A stretch of 64,000 bases of DNA from DASCOT01 sp965197275 (lineage in GTDB: Bacteria; Acidobacteriota; UBA890; WLXD01). The notes beneath the pieces are model-generated. The model searched no databases, had not been told where the DNA came from, and saw only the letters and a list, made by a program, of their open reading frames with translations. A program made the translations under genes and the position numbers. This document shows positions 8,613-17,151 of this stretch, piece after piece. The stretch covers positions 62,001-126,000 of the forward strand of contig CBDAMQ010000029.1 in assembly GCA_965197275.1 (NCBI GenBank). Reading direction: 5' to 3'. Every line of letters starts with the position of its first letter. Position 1 is the first letter of the stretch.

Positions 8613-11441
8613 ATGACAACCTCCACGTTTACCGAGCCCGCGCTCGACGCCCCTCGTCTCCTTACTTATCTGCGCGACTCAGCCCGCGGCCCGGTGTCCC
8701 CGGACACCCTCGCCGGCGAGCTTGAGCTCGACGCCGAACACGCTCCCCAACTCCAGGGTCTGCTCGACGAGCTCGTAGCCACTGGCGCGGTCGTCGAGAC
8801 GCGCGGCCGCTACGGCGTGCCCGAGCGCATGAACCTCGTCGTCGGCCGCCTGAGCGCGCATCCCGATGGCTTCGCGTTCGTCGTGCCGCCCGCTGCTTCG
8901 GGCCAACCAGATCTCTTCATCCCCGGGCATCAGCTGGAGGGCGCGTTGCACGGCGACCGTGTGATTGCCCGCTTCGAGCACCGGCGTCGCAGCGGTAAGC
9001 GCGAGGGCCGGGTGATTCGAGTGCTCGAGCGTTCGCGCACCAAGATCGTCGCCAAGCTCGAGGGCACCGGCGGGCTCGCCTATGCGCGTCCGCTCGATCG
9101 GCGCCTCGGCAACGAGATCGTCGTGCCACCGGATGCACTCGGCGAGTCCACCGATGGCCAGATTGTCGCCGTCGAGATCAGCGAGTACCCGCACGGCCGG
9201 CGCGCTGCCGTTGGCAAGGTCGTGGAGATACTCGGAGACGCCGCCGACGCCAAGGTAGACGTCGAGATCGTGATTCGTGAACACAACCTCCGCCATGAGT
9301 TCCCCGCCGAGGTGCTTCAGGAGGCGAGCGAAGTCGCGACGGAAGTCAGTGCTGAGGACATCGAGGGCCGCCAGGATTTCCGCGCGCTACCGATCATCAC
9401 AATTGATGGTGAGAACGCGCAGGACTTCGACGATGCGGTGCACGTGGAAGCGCAGCCGGACGGGACTTATCGTCTGCACATCCACATCGCCGATGTGGCG
9501 CACTATGTGGCGCCCGGATCGCTCATCGATGCCGAGGCGCGCGAGCGAGCGACCTCGGTCTACTTCCCCGATCGCGTTCTGCCGATGTTGCCCGAGGCGC
9601 TTTCCAACGGTATCTGCTCGCTGAAGCCGGACGTCGACCGCCTGGTGCAATCGGTGATCGTCGATATCGACCGCCAGGGACGCACGGTGAACTACGAGTT
9701 TCACGATGGCGTCATCCATTCCGTGGCACGCATGACCTACCGGCAGGTGGCGGCGATCCTTGACGGCGACGAGAGTGCCCGGGAGGAGCAAGCAGCGCAT
9801 GTCGAGAACCTCGAGCGCATGCGTGACCTGGCGCGAATCCTCATGCAGACGCGGCGCGAGCGCGGCAGCATTGACTTCGACCTGCCGGAGCCCGAACTCA
9901 TCATCAACCTCCGCGGCGAGACGGAGGACATCTTGCGCGCCGAGCGCAACACGGCACACCGGATCATCGAGGAATTCATGATCCGGGCCAACGAAGTCGT
10001 CGCCAGCCACATGACATGGGAAGGCGTCGACGGGCTGTACCGCGTGCATGAAGGCCCCGACGAGACGCGCGTCGAGGCTCTACGCGATTTCCTTTCCGGT
10101 CTCGGATATTCGTTCGGCGGTGGGCGGACGCCGCGTCCGCGCCACTTCAGCGAGTTGCTCGAGCGGCTCGAGGGTCGGCCCGAGGAGCGGGTCGTGTCGA
10201 TGCTTGTGCTCCGTGCGATGAAACGGGCGCAGTATCGGGTCGAGAACGAGGGCCACTACGGGCTGGCGTCGGAGCGCTATACCCACTTCACGTCGCCGAT
10301 CCGCCGGTACCCCGACCTGATCGTGCACCGGATATTGAAGCTCGACCGCGCCGAGGCCACCGAGGCCACCGAGGCCGACCTGGCCGCGACTCCGCCGATG
10401 GATCTGGAGAGCATCGCCAGCGGCTGTTCGACGCAGGAACGTCGCGCCGAGGAGGCCGAGCGCGAGTACTGCGGTTGGAAAAAAGTGCAGTTCATGTCGG
10501 ACAAGCTCGGCGAGGTGTACGAGGGGCACATCGTGGGCGTGCAAGCCTTCGGGTTCTTCGTCGAGCTCGATCACGTCCTCGTCGAAGGCATGGTGCCGGT
10601 GTCGACGTTGAGCGACGATTACTACAGGTTCGACGAGGCCAAGCACAGCCTACGCGGGGAGCGCGGCAGCCGCGTGCTGGCGCTCGGCGATCAGGTCCGC
10701 GTGCGGGTTGCGAAGGTCGACCTGGACCGCCGCCGCCTCGACTTCGCTCTAGAGGAGGGGCCGCTGGCCAAGGCGGCGCCAGCGCCCGAAAAACAACGCC
10801 GACGGCGCGGCGGACGGCGTCGTCGCGGACGCGGACGCGGACGAACCGAACCGGTAGCGGTAGATGCCCCACTCGAGGGCGAGCAGCAGCAACAGATCGC
10901 TGACAGCGAAGGGTCAGCGGCACCAGCGGACGGTTCGAAGCCGCGCCGTCGCCGCGGTCGCCGCGGCGGGCGACGACGCCGGCGCAGCACACCGACATCG
11001 GCGGCCGACGAGACCGTCAGCGCTGCGGGGTCGACGGAAAAGGCCGGGGCGGGAGACCAGCCCAGCGGCGGCAAGCGCGCGCGCAGTGCATCCGGCAAGG
11101 GGCGTACGGCCGACGGGGGCCAGGGACGCAGTGATCGCCGCCGCGGTGGTAAGGACTCCGAGAGTGGAGCGCGCCGTGGGCGCGGCAAGTCGTCCGGCGA
11201 TCGGAAACGCAGCGCCGGCGGTGGCGCTGGCAGCGGCTCCAAGTCGACGTCCGGCTCTCGCGGTCGCGGTGGGCGAGGACGCGGGCGCAACGATCGACGT
11301 CCCGGCGGACGTGGGCGCCGGCCCGAAGGCGCGCTCCCGGCCCCAACACGTCCGGAGCCGACCGAGCAGACCGCGACGCCGAAGGAAGACGCAGCTGAGC
11401 GCCCGAAGGTAAACCCCTACCTCACCGATGTGGACTTCTAG
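8613..11441 (+). CDS. rnr: Ribonuclease R with long basic C-terminal tail
   Basis: 3'-5' exoribonuclease of the RNB family that degrades structured RNA in the cytoplasm. Domains in order: an N-terminal winged-helix segment (about 10-70), cold-shock OB domains (about 70-240), the RNB catalytic domain with the Mg-binding aspartates in DGENAQDFDDAV (about 266-277), and an S1 domain (about 635-720, GEVYEGHIVGVQAFGFFVEL). After residue about 725 follows a tail of roughly 215 residues made of Arg/Gly/Lys-rich clusters separated by acidic or Ser-rich spacers, ending in NPYLTDVDF. E. coli RNase R also has a basic tail, but a much shorter one. The start at 8613 has only a weak ribosome-binding site. 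Confidence 0.95.
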   Translation: MTTSTFTEPALDAPRLLTYLRDSARGPVSPDTLAGELELDAEHAPQLQGLLDELVATGAVVETRGRYGVPERMNLVVGRLSAHPDGFAFVVPPAASGQPDLFIPGHQLEGALHGDRVIARFEHRRRSGKREGRVIRVLERSRTKIVAKLEGTGGLAYARPLDRRLGNEIVVPPDALGESTDGQIVAVEISEYPHGRRAAVGKVVEILGDAADAKVDVEIVIREHNLRHEFPAEVLQEASEVATEVSAEDIEGRQDFRALPIITIDGENAQDFDDAVHVEAQPDGTYRLHIHIADVAHYVAPGSLIDAEARERATSVYFPDRVLPMLPEALSNGICSLKPDVDRLVQSVIVDIDRQGRTVNYEFHDGVIHSVARMTYRQVAAILDGDESAREEQAAHVENLERMRDLARILMQTRRERGSIDFDLPEPELIINLRGETEDILRAERNTAHRIIEEFMIRANEVVASHMTWEGVDGLYRVHEGPDETRVEALRDFLSGLGYSFGGGRTPRPRHFSELLERLEGRPEERVVSMLVLRAMKRAQYRVENEGHYGLASERYTHFTSPIRRYPDLIVHRILKLDRAEATEATEADLAATPPMDLESIASGCSTQERRAEEAEREYCGWKKVQFMSDKLGEVYEGHIVGVQAFGFFVELDHVLVEGMVPVSTLSDDYYRFDEAKHSLRGERGSRVLALGDQVRVRVAKVDLDRRRLDFALEEGPLAKAAPAPEKQRRRRGGRRRRGRGRGRTEPVAVDAPLEGEQQQQIADSEGSAAPADGSKPRRRRGRRGGRRRRRSTPTSAADETVSAAGSTEKAGAGDQPSGGKRARSASGKGRTADGGQGRSDRRRGGKDSESGARRGRGKSSGDRKRSAGGGAGSGSKSTSGSRGRGGRGRGRNDRRPGGRGRRPEGALPAPTRPEPTEQTATPKEDAAERPKVNPYLTDVDF

Positions 11442-11485
11442 GGTCTGCCTGCACGGATCAGCAAGGGCTCGCGGGCAGGTCCAGT

Positions 11486-11673
11486 AGTGGCCTGTAACAG
11501 AGGAATCGATAGCGCCGCAACTGCCCATCTGTCCGCAGGATGGCGGCGAAATGGGGCCGCTTGCGGCGTTGCTCCTCCTCTAAGATGCACCAACATCGAC
11601 TCGTCGGAGCGCCTTGCATCCGACCCCATTTCGCCACCACGGCACTATCGATTCCTCTGTTACAGGCCACTAG
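11486..11673. repeat. Palindromic MITE-like element between rnr and gatB
   Basis: About 188 bp bounded by perfect 28-bp inverted repeats at 11486-11513 and 11646-11673. A second, inner inverted pair is found at 11543-11560 and 11621-11639 (16 of 18 matching). The left side carries about 20-30 extra bases, so the palindrome is asymmetric. Each end is flanked or terminated by TA, which fits a TA target duplication as made by IS630/Tc1-type transposases. There is no room for a transposase gene. The right end stops 9 bases before the gatB start codon, so the element forms the gatB leader. Confidence 0.75.
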
Positions 11674-11682
11674 AATCACCAC

Positions 11683-13137
11683 ATGGGCAGTGGCGCCGGG
11701 GCGGCTTACGACACCATCATCGGGCTGGAGGTGCACGTCCAGCTGCGGACGCGCACGAAGCTGTTCTGCGGTTGTGCGCCGATGTTCGGCGATCCGCCGA
11801 ACCAGCACACATGCCCGGTCTGTCTCGGCCTCCCGGGGGCACTCCCGGTGGTCAACGAGCTGGCAATACGGCTGTCGACCGTTGTGGCGGTGGCGCTCGG
11901 ATGTGAGATCGCCTCGCGCGCGGTGTTCGCGCGCAAGAACTACTTCTACCCCGATTTGCCGAAGGGCTACCAGATCTCGCAGTACGAGCTGCCGATAGGC
12001 ACCTGTGGGCAGCTCCGATATCACGGTAGCGACGCAACCGAATGCACGCGCATCCATCGGGTTCACCTCGAAGAGGATGCCGGTAAGTCGTCGCACGGTG
12101 GCAACGGGGCTGACAGCCTGACGTTGATCGACCTGAATCGATGCGGCACACCCCTGCTGGAGATCGTTACCGAGCCTGATCTCCACAGCCCCCAGCAGGC
12201 GAGCGACTTTCTGGCCGCGCTGCGGATCACGCTTCTGCATCTCGGCGTCACCGACGCCAACATGGAAGAGGGGAGCCTGCGTTGCGATGCCAACATCTCG
12301 CTGCGACCGGTCGGGCAGAACGAGCTGAATCCGAAGACCGAGCTCAAGAACCTGAACTCGTTTCGGTTTCTCCGGCAGGCGCTGACTTTCGAGCAACGGC
12401 GCCAGACGGCACTGCTTGACGAGGGTGGGACCCTGCAGACTGCTACTCGCTTGTGGGATGTGGATCGGGGAGAAACCGTAGAGATGCGGTCCAAGGAGGA
12501 AGAGCACGATTATCGTTACTTCCCGGATCCTGACCTAGTGCCGTTGCAGATCGACGCAGCGGCGGTCACGGCGGCTCAGCAGCAGGTACCGGAGCTGCCG
12601 TTCGAACGGGCGGCAAGGCTCGAGAGCGGCGGCAGTGTGCCCGCCGCCGATGCTCGTTGGCTGGTAGAGGATCCTGGGCGTGCCGACTACTACGAGGCCG
12701 TGGTGGCGGCGGGCGCCGACGTCGCCGCGGCGAGCAACTGGATGCGCGGTGAAGTTGCCGCCTGGCTGCGGCAGCACGATGTCGCGGCGTCGGCGTTCCC
12801 GGTTCCAGCCGCCGAGCTGGCGGAGCTGTTGGCGGCAGTAGCCGACCGGACGATCTCGAACACGGTCGCCAAGAAGGTGCTCGAGCAGATGGCGGCGACG
12901 GGAGCAGCGGCACGTGAGATCATCGCCGCCGAGGCGCTGCAACAGGTGGGCGATCCGGCGCTGCTCGAGCCCATCATCGCCACCGTGGTGAGCGCGCGGG
13001 AAGCCGAGGTTGAGGCGTACCGTGGCGGTCGCCACCAGGTGCTGGGGGTGCTGATTGGAGAAGTCATGCGTGCGAGCCAGGGGCGGGCAGACCCGGCGCT
13101 GGTCCGCCGGCTGCTCGAGGAGAAGCTGCAGGAATGA
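11683..13137 (+). CDS. gatB: Asp/Glu-tRNA(Asn/Gln) amidotransferase subunit B
   Basis: Subunit of GatCAB, which amidates Glu-tRNA(Gln) or Asp-tRNA(Asn). 484 residues, the usual length. Signatures include IGLEVHVQL near the N-terminus, CPVCLGLPG, FARKNYFYPDLPKGYQISQYE, HLEEDAGKS, LDLNRCGTPLLEIVTEPD-type sequence (here LIDLNRCGTPLLEI) and KTELKNLNSFRF, with the GatB/YqeY domain at the C-terminus. gatA and gatC, which are often neighbours, are absent from the window. The start at 11683 lacks a visible Shine-Dalgarno and lies right behind a palindromic element, so the transcript could be leaderless. The stop overlaps ftsE by 4 bp. Confidence 0.97.
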   Translation: MGSGAGAAYDTIIGLEVHVQLRTRTKLFCGCAPMFGDPPNQHTCPVCLGLPGALPVVNELAIRLSTVVAVALGCEIASRAVFARKNYFYPDLPKGYQISQYELPIGTCGQLRYHGSDATECTRIHRVHLEEDAGKSSHGGNGADSLTLIDLNRCGTPLLEIVTEPDLHSPQQASDFLAALRITLLHLGVTDANMEEGSLRCDANISLRPVGQNELNPKTELKNLNSFRFLRQALTFEQRRQTALLDEGGTLQTATRLWDVDRGETVEMRSKEEEHDYRYFPDPDLVPLQIDAAAVTAAQQQVPELPFERAARLESGGSVPAADARWLVEDPGRADYYEAVVAAGADVAAASNWMRGEVAAWLRQHDVAASAFPVPAAELAELLAAVADRTISNTVAKKVLEQMAATGAAAREIIAAEALQQVGDPALLEPIIATVVSAREAEVEAYRGGRHQVLGVLIGEVMRASQGRADPALVRRLLEEKLQE

Positions 13138-13811
13138 TCCGCGCCTTCCACGTGACCAAGCGCTACGGCAGCATCACTGCGCTGCGTGACGTCAACGTTC
13201 AGGTCCGCCCCGGTGAGTTCGTTTTTCTCACCGGGGCCAGCGGCGCCGGCAAGACGACGTTGCTCCGGTTGCTCTACCGCGCCGAGCTTCCGACCAGCGG
13301 CCAGCTACTCGTCGACGGGCGCAACGTCGCCAGCTTCAGCCGTCGCGAAGTACCGCCGTTTCGACGGCGCATCGGGCTCGTGTTTCAGGACGCGCGGCTG
13401 ATCGAGGACCGCAGCGCGCTCGAGAACGTCGCCTTCGTCGGTCGCGTGCTCGGCTTGTCGCGTGGCGAGGCCGGGCGTCGTGCCGCCGAGTTGCTGAAGC
13501 TCACCGGACTCGAGCACCGGGCCCAGCTGTATCCGGCCCAACTGTCCGCAGGTGAGCAGCAGCGCGCGGGATTGTCGCGGGCACTGATGTCGGCGCCCGT
13601 GTTGCTGTTGGCTGACGAGCCCACCGGCAACCTGGATCCTGATACGGCCATCGAGATGTTGCGTATCTTCAGAGCGATCAATCGTCGCGGCACGACGGTC
13701 GTGCTTGCGACGCACGATCCGGACATGATCGCGGCACTCGGCAGGCGCACGCTGCTCATCGAGCAAGGGCGGTTGCGGTCGCTCGATCGGCGTCACGCAG
13801 CCACAGGCTGA
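13134..13811 (+). CDS. ftsE: Cell division ATP-binding protein FtsE
   Basis: ATPase of the FtsEX complex, which couples the divisome to peptidoglycan hydrolase activation across the inner membrane. 225 residues with Walker A GASGAGKTT (about 34-42), the ABC signature LSAGEQQR (about 138-145; the usual LSGGEQQR with one change), Walker B LLLADEPTGNLD, and the H-loop THD. It overlaps gatB (ATGA) and is followed immediately by ftsX. Confidence 0.96.
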   Translation: MIRAFHVTKRYGSITALRDVNVQVRPGEFVFLTGASGAGKTTLLRLLYRAELPTSGQLLVDGRNVASFSRREVPPFRRRIGLVFQDARLIEDRSALENVAFVGRVLGLSRGEAGRRAAELLKLTGLEHRAQLYPAQLSAGEQQRAGLSRALMSAPVLLLADEPTGNLDPDTAIEMLRIFRAINRRGTTVVLATHDPDMIAALGRRTLLIEQGRLRSLDRRHAATG

Positions 13812-13813
13812 AT

Positions 13814-14725
13814 GTGAACCTGCGCCACTACATCGTTCTTTGTTGGGAGGAAGCGGCTCGCGGTCTGTGGTTTCACCGTAACGTGGTGGCACCGGCTCTG
13901 GTGGTGATGATCGTATCGCTGACCGTACTGGGCGCCTTCGTGCTGGTTTCCGAGAACCTCAACGACGTGCTCATCAGCTGGCGCGAGCGTGGCCAGCTAC
14001 AGGTGTTCCTACAGCCGGGGGCGGTCGACGCAGAGCGAACGCGCATCGAAGCCGAGCTCCGTGCTACGGCTGCAGTGGAGGATTTCCACTACATCAGCTC
14101 AGACGCTGCGGCCGAGCTGTTCCGTGCCGACTTCGCCGAACTGGGCGAGGTGCTCGGGCTCCTGGAAGACAATCCGTTGCCGGCGTCGTACACCGTCACC
14201 ATTGCCCCGACCATGCGCAGCGAGCGTGTGCTCGAAGGACTCTCCGGACAGCTCGCCGAGCTGCCGGCGGTAGAGGGCGTTCAGTATGATCTGCAGATCA
14301 TCGGCCGCCTCGAGCTAGGCGTCCGCGCCCTGCGATTCGTCGGAGTGCTCCTTGGAGGCACGGTCTTGATGGCCGCGATGGTCACGACGGCGAACGTGAT
14401 TCGTGTCCTTGTCTTCACGCGACGGCGGGAGATCGAGACGATGCGTTTGGTCGGCGCCTCGGAGTCGATTGTCGTCGGCCGCTTCCTGGCCGAGGGGGCA
14501 CTGCAGGGTCTGATCGCCGGAGTTGTCTCGGTGCTGCTTCTGTACATCGTCTACAGCGTCGGGCTGGCGTACCTGGACCGTGAGGCACTCGGGATTCTCG
14601 CCACCCTGCCGCTCCGATTCATGGGCGGTGCATGGGTTCTGACTCTGATTGTCGGCGGAGCCGCCACCGGCGTCGCGGGTTCCTGGCTGGCCTTCGGACC
14701 GGGCGGTGTGCGGTCGGAGGTGTGA
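13814..14725 (+). CDS. ftsX: Cell division protein FtsX
   Basis: Membrane partner of FtsE. 303 residues with one N-terminal membrane segment (about 25-45), a periplasmic domain of about 120 residues, and three further membrane segments (about 172-195, 220-245, 270-295). The cytoplasmic loop RRREIETMRLVGAS is the typical FtsX coupling motif. The start is GTG at 13814, 2 bp after the ftsE stop. Confidence 0.95.
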   Translation: MNLRHYIVLCWEEAARGLWFHRNVVAPALVVMIVSLTVLGAFVLVSENLNDVLISWRERGQLQVFLQPGAVDAERTRIEAELRATAAVEDFHYISSDAAAELFRADFAELGEVLGLLEDNPLPASYTVTIAPTMRSERVLEGLSGQLAELPAVEGVQYDLQIIGRLELGVRALRFVGVLLGGTVLMAAMVTTANVIRVLVFTRRREIETMRLVGASESIVVGRFLAEGALQGLIAGVVSVLLLYIVYSVGLAYLDREALGILATLPLRFMGGAWVLTLIVGGAATGVAGSWLAFGPGGVRSEV

Positions 14726-14731
14726 GCGGGC

Positions 14732-17149
14732 ATGACGGCGACGTGCACTGTCAGCGGGGCCTCACGCCGGGTCCTGGACCTCGATCTGGTGCTCGACCAG
14801 GTGGCCGGCAACGCGCAGTCCAGCCTCGGCGCGGCGCGTGTCCGTGCCCTCCTCCCGACCCCCGATGTCGATGAGGCCGAGCGCCGACAAGACGCCGTAG
14901 AGCAGGGGCGCGATTTCGCCGCCGACCCTGGCCTCGTACCGTTGGCCGCCGCGGTACCCATAGACACTGAGCTCGGAGCAGTGGCGACCACCGGAGTCGT
15001 GCTGGAACCGTTGGCGTTGCGCCGCGTCGCCTCCACTGCTCAGGTTTGCACCGACTTGCGTGGCCACTTTTTGGCCGATCCCGACCGCTGGCCGTCGCTG
15101 GCGGCGCTCGTCCGGGAGGCGCCGTCGCTGCGTCCGCTATGCGACCAGATCGATCGGCTGGTGGATCCGGAGGGGCAGATCCGCGATGATGCGTCGCCCG
15201 AGCTACAGCGCATCCGACGCCGGGCTCGACGCCTGTGCGCCGGGCTCCGCACCCGGTTCGAGAAGATTGCACGCGATCCGGATCTGGGCGACGTTCTTCA
15301 GGACGCGTTGGTTACCGAGCGCGGCGGTCGCATGGTGGTGCCGGTACGGTCCGGCCAGCGCGATCGATTGCCCGGCGTCGTACACGATGCGTCGTCGTCG
15401 GGACAGACGATCTTCGTGGAACCCCTGGCGCTGGTAGACGACCAGAACCGGGTCGCTGAGCTCGTGGCTGCCGAGCGCGACGAGATCCGGCGCCTGCTGA
15501 CAGAAGCTAGCGCCCACGTCGGGGCGGCCCGCGACGCGCTCCTGTTGGCGCAGTCGACGGTGGCTGCCGCCGATGCTCTCCAGGCTACCGTCCGCTACGC
15601 CGAGGCCGAGCACGCAGTACGACCACACTGGATACCCGACGGCCTGGTGCTGCGCGGAGCTCGGCACCCGCTTCTGGCATCGGAGAGCGTTGTGCCGCTG
15701 GATCTGGAGATGCCGTCCGGGATTGGCGCGCTGATCATCACCGGGCCTAACACGGGCGGCAAGACGGTGGCGCTGAAGACCGTGGGCCTGCTGGCGGCGA
15801 TGGCGCAAAGCGGGCTGCCGGTGCCGGCCGCGGAGGCGCGGTTACCTCTCTTCCCGCGCATCCACGCCGACATCGGCGACGAGCAGAGTGTTACCGCCAA
15901 CCTCTCGACGTTCTCCGGCCACCTGCGCCACATCGTCGATTTCCTGGGCGATTGTCCCACCGGCGCGCTCGTCCTGCTCGATGAGCTGGGCACCGGCACC
16001 GACCCTGCAGAGGGCGCGGCGCTCGGGATCGCTTTGGTCGAGCGTTTTCTGCAGGCCGGAGCCGTCGTCGTCGTTTCGACGCACCACGACGCCCTGAAAT
16101 CCTTCGCGCACCGACGTGCCGACGTGCTGAACGCGGCGATGGAGTTCAACGCCGAGACGCTTGCTCCGACCTATCGCGTCAGGCTTGGCAGGCCGGGGCG
16201 CAGCAACGCGCTGCAGATCGCAGCGCGCCACGGTGTTGAGGCAGCGCTCATCGGGCGTGCGAGGGAGCTGCTTGCCTCCGACTCGGTGCAGCTTGACGCA
16301 GTCATCCGCGATCTCGAATCTGATACCCGCGCCATCGAGCGAGAGCGCCAAGAGTTGACGCTCGAACGGGCGCGTCTGGACGAGCGCCGAGCGCAGCTCG
16401 AACGCCTGGATCGGGAGCGTGTCGAAGCGCAGCAGGACTTCGAACGGCGCGCCGACGATAGCGTGAAGCGCGCCGTGGACGAATTGCGCCGGCGCGGCGA
16501 GGGGAAGCTGGCGGAGCTCGAGAGCCAATCGGACGCCGGGTCGGACCTTGCTCGCGCCGACCGCAAGGCACGCTGGTCCGCCAACACCGGACAGCTAGGC
16601 GCCGAAGCACAGCGCGAAGTCCGCGACACGGTGCGTCGCCGGCAACCTGGCGCGGCGGCGCCCACGGTCGAGACCGAGCCCGATCTCGGCGAGCTCGGGC
16701 GTGGCGACACTGTGATCGTCGCGCCGTTCGGCCTCAGTGGCTCGGTCCTGCGCGACTGGGGGCCGGAAACCGGTGATCCTGCGGCCGTCGAAGTGGGCGT
16801 CGATGGTAAGCGACTGGTGGTGCGCCGTGATCAGATCAAGCGCGACACGTCGGGTCGGAAGAAGCACCGATCCCGCTCGGCGGCTTACCATCGTCGTCCG
16901 GACGTCGGTTGGGAGATTGATCTGCACGGCAAGCGAGTGGAGGAGGCGATCGCGGAGGTCGAGAAATACCTCGACGACGCGGTGCTGGCGGGGCTGCCGG
17001 AGGTGCGCTTGATCCACGGGTTCGGCAAGCTGCGGCTGCGGGATGCGATTCATCGGTATCTGGGCGGGCGCCCCGACGTGGTCCGTTTCGGTAGCGCCGA
17101 TCCGATGAGCGGCGGCGGTGGGGCGACGATCGTAAGGCTGGAAGCCTGA
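14732..17149 (+). CDS. mutS2: MutS2 family ATPase/endonuclease with Smr domain
   Basis: MutS2 homologue, 805 residues. In other bacteria MutS2 suppresses homologous recombination and/or splits collided ribosomes (RqcU). It lacks the MutS mismatch-recognition domain. The ATPase core has Walker A GPNTGGKT (about 339-346), STFSGHLRHI and Walker B LLDELGTGTDP. A charged coiled coil spans about 520-630. The C-terminal Smr nuclease domain (about 725-805) shows DLHGKRVEEAI and LIHGFGKLRLR, where the usual HGKGTGxLR is altered at several positions. It starts 6 bp after ftsX and ends 2 bp before dnaG. Confidence 0.95.
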   Translation: MTATCTVSGASRRVLDLDLVLDQVAGNAQSSLGAARVRALLPTPDVDEAERRQDAVEQGRDFAADPGLVPLAAAVPIDTELGAVATTGVVLEPLALRRVASTAQVCTDLRGHFLADPDRWPSLAALVREAPSLRPLCDQIDRLVDPEGQIRDDASPELQRIRRRARRLCAGLRTRFEKIARDPDLGDVLQDALVTERGGRMVVPVRSGQRDRLPGVVHDASSSGQTIFVEPLALVDDQNRVAELVAAERDEIRRLLTEASAHVGAARDALLLAQSTVAAADALQATVRYAEAEHAVRPHWIPDGLVLRGARHPLLASESVVPLDLEMPSGIGALIITGPNTGGKTVALKTVGLLAAMAQSGLPVPAAEARLPLFPRIHADIGDEQSVTANLSTFSGHLRHIVDFLGDCPTGALVLLDELGTGTDPAEGAALGIALVERFLQAGAVVVVSTHHDALKSFAHRRADVLNAAMEFNAETLAPTYRVRLGRPGRSNALQIAARHGVEAALIGRARELLASDSVQLDAVIRDLESDTRAIERERQELTLERARLDERRAQLERLDRERVEAQQDFERRADDSVKRAVDELRRRGEGKLAELESQSDAGSDLARADRKARWSANTGQLGAEAQREVRDTVRRRQPGAAAPTVETEPDLGELGRGDTVIVAPFGLSGSVLRDWGPETGDPAAVEVGVDGKRLVVRRDQIKRDTSGRKKHRSRSAAYHRRPDVGWEIDLHGKRVEEAIAEVEKYLDDAVLAGLPEVRLIHGFGKLRLRDAIHRYLGGRPDVVRFGSADPMSGGGGATIVRLEA

Positions 17150-17151
17150 GG

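Noticed and set aside
10345..10385. Nine-base tandem repeat in rnr (Glu-Ala-Thr codons)
   Set aside because: In-frame low-complexity stretch of three units, common in GC-rich genes.
11458..12507. 349-codon minus-strand frame over the palindrome and gatB
   Set aside because: It is antisense to a clear gatB and has no recognisable domain.
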